Notes: generated by a model from the letters alone, not told the origin. A stretch of 64,000 bases of DNA from Dyella halodurans (GCF_026283925.1 NZ_JAPDPF010000001.1:310001-374000); one strand, 5' to 3'. Numbered from the stretch's first letter, positions 1-9,050 are shown. Numbers and translations are program-made.

Positions 1-831
1 TCAACTATGGTTGAGCGCCAGCACATGGCGATTGGCGTCGTATTCCACCGAGGTATCCGCCAAGGCGGGCAGGGTGGCCAGGGCGTGCCGGCTCAGGCGT
101 TCGAAATGGGCGAGGAAGCGCAGCATCGTCTCGGCGTCCATGGCCAAGGGGGCATGGCGCGCCAGCAATTCCTCTTCCTGCTCGCTGCGCCACTGGCGCA
201 CCACTTCCCAGTTCGGCGCCTGCAGCACGATCAGGGCGTCCAGCTTGCGCCATAGCGGCTGGTAGCCACGCAGCTGCTTGTTGACCCAATGGCGCCAGCG
301 GCCATCCGGGTCTTCGTCGCGCTCCAGGCTGTTGACTGGTTCTTCCAGCGCGGCCTGGATCTGCGGGCGCACGCCCAGTGCCCAGCCTTCCAGGATCACC
401 AGCTTCGGCGACCGGGTGACGCGTGGCCAGCGCGAAGGGGGGGCACGCGTGTCACGCCCCTTGTCGAAGCGGGGGTAGTCCACCGGCAATTTTTCCGACG
501 CCTGGGGCAAGGCGGCCAGCACCGACAGCAGCAGCTCGATCTCGTGCGTGCCGGGCACGCCCCGGGTTCGCAGCAGCGGATGGATCTGCTGCGCCAGCAG
601 CTCCCGTTCGCTGCGCGAGTAGTAGAAATCGTCCAGCGAGAGCACTTCCGTCGGCCAGCCGCGAGATTCCGCCTGGAGCTTCATTTCCCGGGCGAGCGTG
701 CTCTTGCCGCTGCCCTGCAGGCCGGATAGGCCCAGCAGGTAAGGGCGGCGGGCGCGGGCGATGCGACCGGCGTACTGGTCGAGCAGGTGTCCCGCCAGGG
801 TCGAATTCTGCGTGCTAGCATCTGGTGACAT
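1..831 (-). CDS. P-loop kinase of the glycerate 3-kinase family
   Basis: A complete gene of 276 aa whose TGA stop occupies bases 1-3. A P-loop (GLQGSGKST) lies about 38 residues from the N-terminus, followed by a Walker-B-like DDFYYS segment and a later LVILEGWALG strand. That layout matches the plant-type D-glycerate 3-kinase / yeast Tda10 family of soluble cytosolic kinases. The substrate is not proven by sequence; related bacterial proteins are often just called kinase. I chose the ATG at 831 over a GTG at 858 because the latter leaves only 13 bases to the divergent pdxH start. Confidence 0.7.
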   Translation of the reverse strand: MSPDASTQNSTLAGHLLDQYAGRIARARRPYLLGLSGLQGSGKSTLAREMKLQAESRGWPTEVLSLDDFYYSRSERELLAQQIHPLLRTRGVPGTHEIELLLSVLAALPQASEKLPVDYPRFDKGRDTRAPPSRWPRVTRSPKLVILEGWALGVRPQIQAALEEPVNSLERDEDPDGRWRHWVNKQLRGYQPLWRKLDALIVLQAPNWEVVRQWRSEQEEELLARHAPLAMDAETMLRFLAHFERLSRHALATLPALADTSVEYDANRHVLALNHS

Positions 832-871
832 TCGGCCATGATGGCGCGCTGCGGCCACGATTCAAGACCCC

Positions 872-1459
872 ATGTTGAAACCAGAGATCCTTGACACCTT
901 CCTGCAACTGTTGGACGAGGCCGCGGCGGGAGGCGATCCCGAGCCTACGGCCATGAATTTGGCGACGGTCGATGCGGCCGGACGGGTGAGTTCGCGCATC
1001 GTGCTGCTCAAGGGGGCCGACGAACGCGGCTTCCGTTTTTATACCAACTACGAGAGCGACAAGGGCAGCCAGCTCGAGGCGCATGCCCAGGTGGCCCTGT
1101 GCTTCCACTGGAAGCAACTGCGCGAAGTGGTGCAGGTGCGGGTCGAAGGCGTGGCGCGCAAGTTGCTGGCGGAGGAGTCGGATGCCTACTTCGCCTCCCG
1201 CCCGCGCGCCAGCCAGATCGGCGCCTGGGCCTCGCTGCAGTCGCAGACGCTGCCCGATCGCGACACCTTCGAGCAGCGCTTCAAGCGCTACGAGCACGAA
1301 TTCGAAGGCCGCGACGTGCCGCGTCCCCCGCACTGGGGTGGCTACGTGGTGGAGCCGGACATGGTGGAATTCTGGTACGGCGCGGAGTTCCGGTTGCACG
1401 ACCGCGTGCGCTGGAGCCGCCACGGCCAGACCTGGACGCATCGTCTGCTCTATCCTTGA
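872..1459 (+). CDS. pdxH: Pyridoxamine/pyridoxine 5'-phosphate oxidase
   Basis: A 195-aa FMN-dependent oxidase that converts pyridoxamine or pyridoxine 5'-phosphate to pyridoxal 5'-phosphate, the last step of vitamin B6 synthesis and salvage. Family landmarks are visible: SSRIVLLKGADERGFRFYTN in the N-terminal half (FMN/phosphate binding), SRPRASQIGAWAS in the middle, and the C-terminal substrate-binding stretch RLHDRVRWSR. The length is normal for the family and the protein is cytosolic. It is divergent from the upstream kinase, and the YjbQ gene follows after 25 bases, so co-transcription is likely. Confidence 0.95.
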   Translation: MLKPEILDTFLQLLDEAAAGGDPEPTAMNLATVDAAGRVSSRIVLLKGADERGFRFYTNYESDKGSQLEAHAQVALCFHWKQLREVVQVRVEGVARKLLAEESDAYFASRPRASQIGAWASLQSQTLPDRDTFEQRFKRYEHEFEGRDVPRPPHWGGYVVEPDMVEFWYGAEFRLHDRVRWSRHGQTWTHRLLYP

Positions 1460-1484
1460 GCGTACCCACTAGCCATTCGGAGGC

Positions 1485-1928
1485 ATGAGCATGCGCGCAG
1501 CGCCCGCTGACCACGTTGCCCAGAATGGCTTTGTCGTGCACTCCCGCGGCCGCGGCTTCACCGAGATCACCGACAGGATTGGCGACGTGGTGACCGCCAG
1601 TGGCGTGCACACGGGCGTTGCCAACATCTTCAGCCTGCACACCAGTTGCTCGCTGTTGATCAGTGAGAACGCCGACCCGACCGTACGCGATGATCTGGAA
1701 CGCTGGCTGGCACGCGCCGTGCCCGATGGCGATGCCATCTTCCGCCACGACGAGGAAGGGCCGGACGATATGCCGGCGCACGTGCGAGCCATCCTCACCG
1801 GTGTCAGCCTGGTGGTGCCCGTGCATGCGGGCAAGCTGCAGCTGGGCACGTGGCAGGGCATTTACCTATGGGAACACCGCCTTGATCCGCATCAGCGCAA
1901 GATCACGGTGACCGTGCTGGGACATTGA
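1485..1928 (+). CDS. YjbQ/UPF0047 family protein
   Basis: A small 147-aa cytosolic protein of the YjbQ (UPF0047) family, which some databases call secondary thiamine-phosphate synthase enzyme. The conserved HTSCSLLISENADPTV block, the RHDEEGPDDMPAH metal-site region and the GTWQGIYLWEHR C-terminus are all present. Weak thiamine-phosphate synthase activity has been shown for E. coli YjbQ, but the physiological role is unsettled. The cobalamin-binding-type gene begins 4 bases after this stop, which implies translational coupling. Confidence 0.85.
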   Translation: MSMRAAPADHVAQNGFVVHSRGRGFTEITDRIGDVVTASGVHTGVANIFSLHTSCSLLISENADPTVRDDLERWLARAVPDGDAIFRHDEEGPDDMPAHVRAILTGVSLVVPVHAGKLQLGTWQGIYLWEHRLDPHQRKITVTVLGH

Positions 1929-1932
1929 ACGC

Positions 1933-2769
1933 GTGACCGAACATGGCAGCAACGGCCAGGGCATGGCCGATCCTTACCCTCAGCGCATCGTCTGCATGAC
2001 CGAGGAGCCGACCGAAGTGCTTTACGCACTCGGCGAGGAACACCGCATCGTCGGTATTTCCGGCTTTACCGTGCGGCCGCCGCGGGCGCGCAAGGAGAAA
2101 CCGAAGGTCTCGGCCTTCACCAGCGCCAAGATCGACGAAATCCTCAAGTTGAAACCGGACCTGGCGATCGGCTTCTCCGATATCCAGGCCGATATCGCGC
2201 GCGACCTGATCAAGGCCGGCGTGGAAGTGTGGATCAGCAATCACCGCAGTGTGGACGGCATCCTGGCCTATATCCGGCGTCTCGGCGCCATGGTGGGCGC
2301 GGGCGATAAGGCCGAGGCCTATGCGCAGCAGGCAGAGCGGCACATCGCGCAGGTGCAGGCTGCCGCGTCGCAGTTCAAGCGACGTCCGAGGGTGTACTTC
2401 GAGGAATGGGACGATCCGCTGATTACCGGCATCCGCTGGGTGGCCGAGCTGATTCGCCTCGCAGGCGGCGACGATGTGTTTCCGCAGATGGCGGGAGAGT
2501 CGCTGGCCAAGCATCGCATCCTGGGCGATCAGGGCGAGGTGGTGCGGCAGGCACCGGACATCATTCTTGGCTCGTGGTGCGGAAAGCGCTTCCGTCCGGA
2601 GCGCGTCGCGGCGCGTGACGGCTGGGATGCCATTCCGGCCGTTCGCAATGGCGATCTTTATGAGATCAAGTCACCGATCATTTTGCAGCCGGGGCCAGCG
2701 GCGTTGTTTGATGGCTTGAGCGCGATGCATGCGATTTTTGCGGAGTGGGCGAAGCGGCAGGCAGCATAA
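1933..2769 (+). CDS. Cobalamin-binding-type (BtuF-like) protein without signal peptide
   Basis: A 278-aa protein of the periplasmic-binding-protein class III fold. It has the BtuF/FhuD pattern: RIVCMTEEPTEVLYALGEEHRIVG at the N-terminus, a KIDEILKLKPDLAIGFSD segment, and GDLYEIKSPIILQPGPAAL near the C-terminus. It starts with GTG at 1933 (an ATG at 1963 would also work). No signal peptide, lipobox or adjacent ABC permease/ATPase is visible, so unlike BtuF it is probably cytosolic. Cobalamin binding is a family inference only. It is probably co-transcribed with yjbQ. Confidence 0.75.
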   Translation: MTEHGSNGQGMADPYPQRIVCMTEEPTEVLYALGEEHRIVGISGFTVRPPRARKEKPKVSAFTSAKIDEILKLKPDLAIGFSDIQADIARDLIKAGVEVWISNHRSVDGILAYIRRLGAMVGAGDKAEAYAQQAERHIAQVQAAASQFKRRPRVYFEEWDDPLITGIRWVAELIRLAGGDDVFPQMAGESLAKHRILGDQGEVVRQAPDIILGSWCGKRFRPERVAARDGWDAIPAVRNGDLYEIKSPIILQPGPAALFDGLSAMHAIFAEWAKRQAA

Positions 2770-2770
2770 C

Positions 2771-2909
2771 TTCCTCTCCCCTTTGGGGAGAGGATTGAGG
2801 TGAGGGGTGGTGCTTGCCTCAGCGTCGAAAAGAAGCGCGCTTCGACGGTGCGTTCCCGCAAGATTGGCCCCTCACCCCGGCCCTCTCCCCGGAGGGGAAA
2901 GGGAGAAGG
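2771..2909. repeat. Intergenic palindromic repeat of the CTCTCCCC/GGGGAGAG type
   Basis: An imperfect inverted repeat lies between two convergent genes. The left arm reads CTCTCCCC TTT GGGGAGAGG and then GAGGTGAGGGG. The right arm carries CCCCTCACCCC and CCCTCTCCCC. An inner hairpin GTCGAA...TTCGAC sits at the centre. Similar blocks recur at about 36216-36250, 36862-36905 and 51982-52007, so it belongs to a dispersed family in this genome. It may also end transcription from both sides. Confidence 0.7.
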
Positions 2910-2916
2910 CGGTGCA

Positions 2917-5007
2917 TCACCAGATGCGGACGCGTTGCGCTTCCGGCCGCCACATCGGCTGGCCCTGCTTCACGTCGAACGCTTCGTAGAACTCCGGGAT
3001 ATTCGACAGGGGTCCGTTGACGCGCCACTTGGCCGGTGCATGCACGTCGCTGAGCAGGGCCTGCCGCAGCAGGTCCTCGCGCTCCTGCGACAGCCATGAC
3101 AGCGCATAACCGAGGAAGAATCGCTGCATCGGCGTATAGCCGGCGATCTTTTCGCCCTTCTTGAATTGCTCGGTCTTCTTGAACGCGTCGATGCCGATCA
3201 TCAGGCCGCCGAAGTCGGCGATGTTTTCGCCCAGGCTGGCCTCGCCATTGATGTGCAGGCCGGGCAGCGGCTCGAACGCATTGAACTGCTTGACCATGAC
3301 GGCGGCGCGCTGGTTGAAGCGGGTCGCGTCCTGCTTGGTCCACCAGTCCTTCAGGTTGCCGGCGGCGTCGAACTGACGGCCCTGGTCGTCGAAGCCGTGG
3401 GTGATTTCATGGCCGATGGTGGAGGCGGCGACATAGCCGTAGACCACGGCATCATCGATCTCGTTGTCCGCATAGCCGGGGATGATGAATTGCGCGGCAG
3501 GCAGCACGATCTCGTTGTTGGACGGGTTGTAGTACGCGTTATAGGTCTGCGGGTACATCTCCCACTCATTGCGATCGACCGGCTTGCCGAACTTCGACAC
3601 CATGTCGTTGAAGGCCCAGTGGCTGGCATTCATCATGTTCTGCGCAAATGACTCGCGGCCGATGCTGAGCGCGGAATAATCCTTCCACTTGTCGGGGTAG
3701 CCAACCTTCCTGGTCACGGCTGCCAGCTTCTCGTGCGCCTTGGCCTTGGTCGCCGGGCTCATCCAGTCGAGCCGGTCGATGCGTTCGCCATACGCCGTGC
3801 GGATCGATTCCACCATGGCGTTGTAGCGCTGCTTGCTGCTCTCGGAAAAATAGTCCTTCACGTAGATGCGGCCAAGAATCATGCCCATGGCGGTGTTTTC
3901 GGCACGAAGAGTGCGCTTCCAGCGCGGCTTCTGCTCCTTCTGGCCCGACAGCACGCGGTTGTAGAAATCGAAGTGCTCGTTGTCGAAGTCCTGGCTCAGG
4001 TAGGCGGCATAGGTATCGGCCAGATGGACGCGCAGGTAGTCGCGCAGCACGGGTGCCGGCGTCCTGGCGAGCAGGGCCTGCAGGCCGCCGAAGAATTCCG
4101 GCTGGCCGACGATGACCGTCTCCGGCGACAGCTTCCAGGCCTTCAGGCGCGCGCCCCAGGCGATCGCCGGGGTGAACTTGCCGGTGAAGTCGGCAGGGGC
4201 CAGCTTGTTGTAGTTCTTCTCCGGATCGCGCAGGTCGGCCAGTGGGCGCGACACTTTGGCAAGCGCAGTCTCGAACGCCATTACCTGGGTGGCGCTGTTG
4301 CGCGCGGCGGCATCATCCGCACCGAGCAGGCGGAACATGCGCTGCAGGTGTTCCACGTAGGCGGCGCGTGCTTTCGCGACACCCGGCTCCTGGTTGAAGT
4401 AGTAGTCGCGCTCCGGCAGGCCCAGGCCACCTTGCTCGAGATGCACGGCCATCACGTCGCTGTGCTTTTCGTCCTGCGACACACCGAAATCGAAGAAGGC
4501 ATCCACACCTAGTGGCTGCAACGCGAAGGCTTCGTCGAGTGCGGACTGCAGGTCATGTACCGCATCGATGCGGGCAAGGTCACTTTTCAGCGGAGTGAGG
4601 CCGAGTTTGTCGGCCAGGGCCTGGTCCATTGCCGTGGTCCAGAAATCGCCCACTTTCTGCTCGTCGCTGCCGATCGCGGCGTTCTTTTGCGCCGCCGCGG
4701 CTTCGCTGATCTTGCGCAGCTTGAGGTATAGGTCGTCCTGCACCACCTGGCCGATGCCCCACATCGATTCCTGCGCCGGGATAGGGTTGTTCTTCAGCCA
4801 GGTGCCGTTGGCGAACTCGAAAAAGTCGTCGCCAGGCTTCACCGATGCATCGATATTCGCCGCCACCACGTCGCCTTTCAGCGCGGCAGGGGCAGCAGCC
4901 GCTGCGGCTTTCGTGGTGCTGTCGGCAGCCTGGGCGGTGGGTAGCCACGCGGCAGCGATGCCCAGGGCGAGGGCACACAAACGCAAGGAGTGCGAAGTCA
5001 ATTTCAT
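2917..5007 (-). CDS. M13 (neprilysin/PepO-like) zinc metallopeptidase
   Basis: A 696-aa exported endopeptidase. The start at 5007 gives a proper signal peptide (hydrophobic residues about 8-26, cleavage after TAQA) behind a GGAAGG ribosome site; upstream in-frame starts lack one. The zinc site is intact: HEITH with His533, Glu534 and His537, then Glu594 and Asp598 in ENIAD. The substrate-binding NAYYNPSNNEI region precedes it. Length and layout match bacterial M13 peptidases, which trim oligopeptides in the periplasm or at the cell surface. Its specific substrate is unknown. It faces the cobalamin-type gene across a palindromic repeat. Confidence 0.93.
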   Translation of the reverse strand: MKLTSHSLRLCALALGIAAAWLPTAQAADSTTKAAAAAAPAALKGDVVAANIDASVKPGDDFFEFANGTWLKNNPIPAQESMWGIGQVVQDDLYLKLRKISEAAAAQKNAAIGSDEQKVGDFWTTAMDQALADKLGLTPLKSDLARIDAVHDLQSALDEAFALQPLGVDAFFDFGVSQDEKHSDVMAVHLEQGGLGLPERDYYFNQEPGVAKARAAYVEHLQRMFRLLGADDAAARNSATQVMAFETALAKVSRPLADLRDPEKNYNKLAPADFTGKFTPAIAWGARLKAWKLSPETVIVGQPEFFGGLQALLARTPAPVLRDYLRVHLADTYAAYLSQDFDNEHFDFYNRVLSGQKEQKPRWKRTLRAENTAMGMILGRIYVKDYFSESSKQRYNAMVESIRTAYGERIDRLDWMSPATKAKAHEKLAAVTRKVGYPDKWKDYSALSIGRESFAQNMMNASHWAFNDMVSKFGKPVDRNEWEMYPQTYNAYYNPSNNEIVLPAAQFIIPGYADNEIDDAVVYGYVAASTIGHEITHGFDDQGRQFDAAGNLKDWWTKQDATRFNQRAAVMVKQFNAFEPLPGLHINGEASLGENIADFGGLMIGIDAFKKTEQFKKGEKIAGYTPMQRFFLGYALSWLSQEREDLLRQALLSDVHAPAKWRVNGPLSNIPEFYEAFDVKQGQPMWRPEAQRVRIW

Positions 5008-5079
5008 GCTTGGACCTTCCATAGTAGGGAGGAACGGGCCGTACGCCGTCGACGTGGCCCGCGACATTGAGAGGAGATG

Positions 5080-5655
5080 CTAGAGCCCGATCGCCAGACG
5101 GGCGCCAAGGTCGGCCAGTGGCGACACCAGCAGCAGGCGCGCCAGGATCAGCATGATCATCACGGCCCACGGCGCGAAGTCGAGGCCGCCGGCCACCAGC
5201 CTGCCGCGCAGCGGGCGCAGCAGCGGATCGACCAGGCTGCCGGCCAGGCGGTATACCGGGTGGTAGCGCTCGACCTGGAACAGGCTCATCAGCGACCAGA
5301 TGAAGATCAGCACCACGTAGAACATCAGGATGAAATCGAGCGTGTCGGCGATCGACAACACCACCAGGCCAAGTACATGCGGAAATGCGCCGAGCAGGGC
5401 AAACAGGAGCACCCGCTTGAGCAGCATCAGCAGCCAGATCAGCAGCAAGGCGGCGATATTGATGCGGCGCCAATTCGGCAGCAGCTTGCGGATCGGCGCC
5501 AGGATCGGATTGGTGGTGCGATAGACGAACTGGCTGAGCGGGTTGTGGAAGTCCGCGCGACTGGCTTCCGCCAACAGGCGCAGGGCGAACAGGGCCGCGG
5601 CGGCGCCAAAGGCCAGTTCGAGCAGGAAGGAAAGGGCGTTGACCAGGTAGCTCAC
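5080..5655 (-). CDS. YggT family integral membrane protein
   Basis: A 191-aa membrane protein with two YggT repeats, each with two hydrophobic helices (roughly residues 5-28 and 60-85, then 95-120 and 160-185). Each repeat is followed by a characteristic Pro/Arg loop (TNPILAPIRKLLP and VDPLLRPLRGRL). It begins with GTG at 5655, overlapping the proC stop by 4 bases, so translation is coupled. YggT proteins are linked to osmotic stress and cell-division-site functions, with no defined biochemical role. Confidence 0.88.
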   Translation of the reverse strand: MSYLVNALSFLLELAFGAAAALFALRLLAEASRADFHNPLSQFVYRTTNPILAPIRKLLPNWRRINIAALLLIWLLMLLKRVLLFALLGAFPHVLGLVVLSIADTLDFILMFYVVLIFIWSLMSLFQVERYHPVYRLAGSLVDPLLRPLRGRLVAGGLDFAPWAVMIMLILARLLLVSPLADLGARLAIGL

Positions 5656-6476
5656 GGGGTGTCGTCCAGGGCAGCGGCCAGCTCGCCCCCGCGGCGCGTG
5701 GCAGCGGCCACGGCGCGGGCAACGATGGCATGGAAGTGGTCGGCGGCAAAACTTTCCAGCGCCGCTTGGGTGGTGCCACGGGGCGAGGTGACGCGCTGGC
5801 GCAGTACGCCCGGGTCCTCGCCGCTTTCGGTGAGCATGCGGCCGGCACCCAGGCAGGCCTGGGCGGCGAGGTCGCGGGCCACGTCGCGCGACATGCCCTG
5901 CGCAAAGGCGGCATCTTCCAGGGCTTCCACCAGGGCGAAGAAGTAGGCCGGGCTGGAGCCGGCGATGGCGGTGACGGTATCCATCTGCGCCTCGTCGTCG
6001 AGCCAGCGGGTGAGGCCAACCGCATCCATGATGTGCTGGGCCTGGGCACGCTGTTCCGGGCTGACCCGCCGGTTGGCGCAAAGCCCGGTGGCGCCCGCGC
6101 CGATCAGCGCCGGCGTGTTGGGCATGCAGCGCACGATGGGCAGGGTATGGCCAAACCAACGCTCCAGCTGGTCGATGCGTACGCCGGCGGCGATCGAGAT
6201 CAGCAGCGGCCGCTGGCGATGCAAGGTGTCCAGCAGCTCGGCATGGACCGCCGGCATGATCTGCGGCTTCACCGCCAGGATCAGCACATTCGCCTCGGCG
6301 GCGGCCAGGCGGTTCTCGCCATAGCAGGCCACGCCAAAGTCCCGCCCCAGTTCCTGGCGCGCCTCGGCCCGCGGCTCGGCCACGCTGATGGAGGAGGCCG
6401 GGATGCCGGTCTTGAGCAGGCCGCCGATCAGGCTGCGCGCCATGTTGCCGCCACCGATGAATGCAATACGTGTCAT
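5652..6476 (-). CDS. proC: Pyrroline-5-carboxylate reductase
   Basis: A 274-aa NAD(P)H-dependent reductase catalysing the last step of proline synthesis. The N-terminal Rossmann motif FIGGGNMARSLIGGLL, the central PNTPALIGAGATGL stretch and the C-terminal dimerisation/substrate segment with GSSPAYFF and the PRGTTQAALE loop are all present. It is cytosolic. In many proteobacteria yggS precedes proC in a yggS-proC-yggT operon; here proC is the first gene and yggS is absent from the window. It is divergent from pilT. Confidence 0.95.
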   Translation of the reverse strand: MTRIAFIGGGNMARSLIGGLLKTGIPASSISVAEPRAEARQELGRDFGVACYGENRLAAAEANVLILAVKPQIMPAVHAELLDTLHRQRPLLISIAAGVRIDQLERWFGHTLPIVRCMPNTPALIGAGATGLCANRRVSPEQRAQAQHIMDAVGLTRWLDDEAQMDTVTAIAGSSPAYFFALVEALEDAAFAQGMSRDVARDLAAQACLGAGRMLTESGEDPGVLRQRVTSPRGTTQAALESFAADHFHAIVARAVAAATRRGGELAAALDDTP

Positions 6477-6782
6477 GCAGGTTCCTCGCCAATCCGGCGC
6501 CTACCTTACAAGACGGCGCCTCGGCTCGTCCCGTGGCGGAAGCGCGAGGCGGCCGGGCCGGACTTCTGCAAACCACGTCCCCGCTTTCGGTGGTAGAGCG
6601 AATGAAAGGCTGGTGGGCCGGGCCATCGCGCGAGTAGTATCGGCCCGCTGCATGGGGAACCGGGTTTGAACCGTTCGGACGGCGTCTGCGCGCTTGCGCG
6701 GTGGCGCCGCGTCCATGGATACCCCCGGCCGTGCGGCCTTGCCGCAGTGTCATCCAGATGATTGGGTTGAGGGGAACGCCAG
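6477..6782. other. Divergent intergenic region between proC and pilT
   Basis: About 306 bases with no convincing gene. It must contain the promoters for both proC and pilT. A TAGTAT hexamer near 6634 could be a -10 element for pilT, but no good -35 box is visible, so I do not call it separately. A GAGGGG ribosome-binding stretch lies just upstream of the pilT ATG. Nothing resembling a yggS remnant could be read. Confidence 0.6.
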
Positions 6783-7820
6783 ATGGATATCGCCGAACTG
6801 CTTGCCTTCTCGGTGAAGAACAAGGCCTCGGACTTGCACTTGTCCGCCGGCCTGCCGCCGATGATCCGCGTGGACGGCGACGTCCGCCGCATCAATATTC
6901 CGGCGCTGGAGCACAAGCAGGTGCACTCGCTGATCTACGACATCATGTCGGACAAGCAGCGCCGCGACTATGAGGAATTCCTCGAGGTCGACTTCTCGTT
7001 CGAGATTCCGGGCCTGGCCCGCTTCCGCGTCAACGCGTTCAACCAGAACCGTGGCGCCGGCGCGGTGTTCCGTACCATTCCCTCGGAAGTGCTCACGCTG
7101 GAGGATCTCGGCGCGCCGCCGGTGTTCCGCGACCTGATCGAGCAGCCGCAGGGCCTGATCCTGGTGACCGGGCCGACCGGCTCGGGCAAGTCGACCACGC
7201 TGGCGGCGATGGTCGACCACATCAACAAGAACGAATACGGCCACATCCTCACCATCGAGGACCCGATCGAATTCGTGCACACCTCACAGAAGTGCCTGGT
7301 CAACCAGCGCGAAGTCCACCGCGACACGCATGGCTTCAACGAGGCGCTGCGCTCCGCCCTTCGCGAAGACCCGGACTACGTGCTCGTCGGCGAGTTGCGC
7401 GACCTGGAAACCATCCGTTTGGCGCTGACCGCCGCGGAAACCGGCCACCTGGTGTTCGGCACCCTGCATACCAGTTCGGCGGCCAAGACCATCGACCGCA
7501 TCATCGACGTGTTCCCGGCCGGCGAAAAGCCGATGGTGCGCTCGATGCTGTCCGAATCGCTGCGCGCGGTGATCTCGCAGTCGCTGCTGAAGAAGGTGGG
7601 CGGCGGCCGTATTGCGGCGCACGAGATCATGGTCGGCATTCCCGCCATCCGTAACCTGATCCGCGAGGACAAGGTGGCGCAGATGTACTCGTCCATCCAG
7701 ACCGGCCAGCAGTACGGCATGCAGACGCTGGACCAGAACCTGCAGGACCTGGTCAAGCGCGGCCAGGTCACTCGCCAGCAGGCGATGGGCTATGCCCGCA
7801 ACAAGGACATCTTCAAGTAA
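6783..7820 (+). CDS. pilT: Type IV pilus retraction ATPase PilT
   Basis: A 345-aa hexameric cytosolic ATPase that powers pilus retraction and twitching motility. Visible motifs are Walker A GPTGSGKST (residues 130-138), the Asp box region around ILTIEDPIEFVH, Walker B ALREDPDYVLVGELRD, the His box TAAETGHLVFGTLHTSSA, and the C-terminal PilT-specific AIRNLIRE motif needed for retraction. The length is normal. It is followed after 38 bases by pilU, as in Pseudomonas and Xanthomonas. Confidence 0.98.
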   Translation: MDIAELLAFSVKNKASDLHLSAGLPPMIRVDGDVRRINIPALEHKQVHSLIYDIMSDKQRRDYEEFLEVDFSFEIPGLARFRVNAFNQNRGAGAVFRTIPSEVLTLEDLGAPPVFRDLIEQPQGLILVTGPTGSGKSTTLAAMVDHINKNEYGHILTIEDPIEFVHTSQKCLVNQREVHRDTHGFNEALRSALREDPDYVLVGELRDLETIRLALTAAETGHLVFGTLHTSSAAKTIDRIIDVFPAGEKPMVRSMLSESLRAVISQSLLKKVGGGRIAAHEIMVGIPAIRNLIREDKVAQMYSSIQTGQQYGMQTLDQNLQDLVKRGQVTRQQAMGYARNKDIFK

Positions 7821-7858
7821 GCGGTTGGTCGTCGTGTTGAATCCAGAGGGTCCGTGCC

Positions 7859-9025
7859 ATGAGTGATTTTGATTTCACCTCGTTCCTGAAGCTGATGGTG
7901 CACAAGAAGGCATCGGACCTGTTCATCACGGCCGGTGTCGCGCCCTCCATGAAGGTGCAGGGTCGCATCGTGCCGATCACGCAGAGCCCGTTGTCGCAGC
8001 AGCAATCGCGCGACATGGTGCTCAACGTGATGACGCCGTCGCAACGCGAGGAGTTCGAAAAGACCCACGAGTGCCAGTTCGCGATCTCGGCGCAGGGCGT
8101 GGGCCGCTTCCGCGTGTCGTGCTTCTACCAGCGCAACTGCGTGGGCATGGTGCTGCGCCGGATCGAGTCGAAGATCCCCACCATCGAAGAGCTGAGCCTG
8201 CCGCCGGTGATCAAGCAGCTGGCCATGACCAAGCGCGGCATCATCATCTTCGTGGGCGGTACCGGTACCGGTAAGTCCACGTCGCTGGCGTCGATGATCG
8301 GTTACCGCAACGCGAACTCGACCGGTCACATCATCACCATCGAGGACCCGATCGAGTACGTGCACAAACACGAGGGCTGCATCATCACGCAGCGCGAGCT
8401 GGGCATCGATACCGACAGCTGGGACAACGCGCTGAAGAACACGCTGCGCCAGGCGCCCGACGTCATCATGATCGGCGAAGTGCGTACGCGCGAAACGATG
8501 GAACACGCGATCAACTTCTCCGAGACCGGCCACCTGTGCCTGTGCACGCTGCATGCGAACAACGCGAACCAGGCGATGGACCGCATCCTGCACTTCTTCC
8601 CGGAAGACCGCCGCTCGCAGCTGTTCATGGACTTGTCGCTCAACCTCAAGGGCGTGGTCGCGCAGCAGCTGATCCCGACGCCGGACGGCAAGGCGCGCCG
8701 CGTCGCCGTGGAAGTGCTGCTGGGCACGCCGCTGGTACAGGACTACATCCGCCAAGGCGAGATCCACAAGCTCAAGGAAGTGATGAAGGAATCCACCAAC
8801 CTGGGCATGAAGACCTTCGACCAGAGCCTGGTCGAGCTTTATCACGCCGGCGAGATCTCCTACGAGGACGCTCTGCGCCACGCCGACAGCTCCAACGAAG
8901 TGCGCCTGCGCATCAAGCTCGCGCAAGGCGGCGATGCGCATACCTTGTCGCAGGGCCTCGATGGCGTGGAGCTGGAAGAGACCAAGGACTCGCAGAACTT
9001 TGGCGGCGGCCTGTTGCGCCGCTGA
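7859..9025 (+). CDS. pilU: PilT-dependent retraction ATPase PilU
   Basis: A 388-aa paralogue of PilT that assists retraction under load. Walker A GGTGTGKST starts at residue 133. Walker B RQAPDVIMIGEVRT and the His box FSETGHLCLCTLHANNA are intact. The C-terminal tail is longer than in PilT, as expected for PilU. It is the second gene of the pilTU operon, which ends at a strong hairpin terminator 26 bases after the stop. Confidence 0.97.
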   Translation: MSDFDFTSFLKLMVHKKASDLFITAGVAPSMKVQGRIVPITQSPLSQQQSRDMVLNVMTPSQREEFEKTHECQFAISAQGVGRFRVSCFYQRNCVGMVLRRIESKIPTIEELSLPPVIKQLAMTKRGIIIFVGGTGTGKSTSLASMIGYRNANSTGHIITIEDPIEYVHKHEGCIITQRELGIDTDSWDNALKNTLRQAPDVIMIGEVRTRETMEHAINFSETGHLCLCTLHANNANQAMDRILHFFPEDRRSQLFMDLSLNLKGVVAQQLIPTPDGKARRVAVEVLLGTPLVQDYIRQGEIHKLKEVMKESTNLGMKTFDQSLVELYHAGEISYEDALRHADSSNEVRLRIKLAQGGDAHTLSQGLDGVELEETKDSQNFGGGLLRR

Positions 9026-9050
9026 CGTCGATCACCACCTGACAGCCAAA

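Noticed and set aside
4580-6049. A 489-codon open frame crossing the M13 peptidase, yggT and proC in a shifted frame
   Set aside because: It overlaps three well-supported genes and its translation is rich in Arg, Pro and Ala with no domain.
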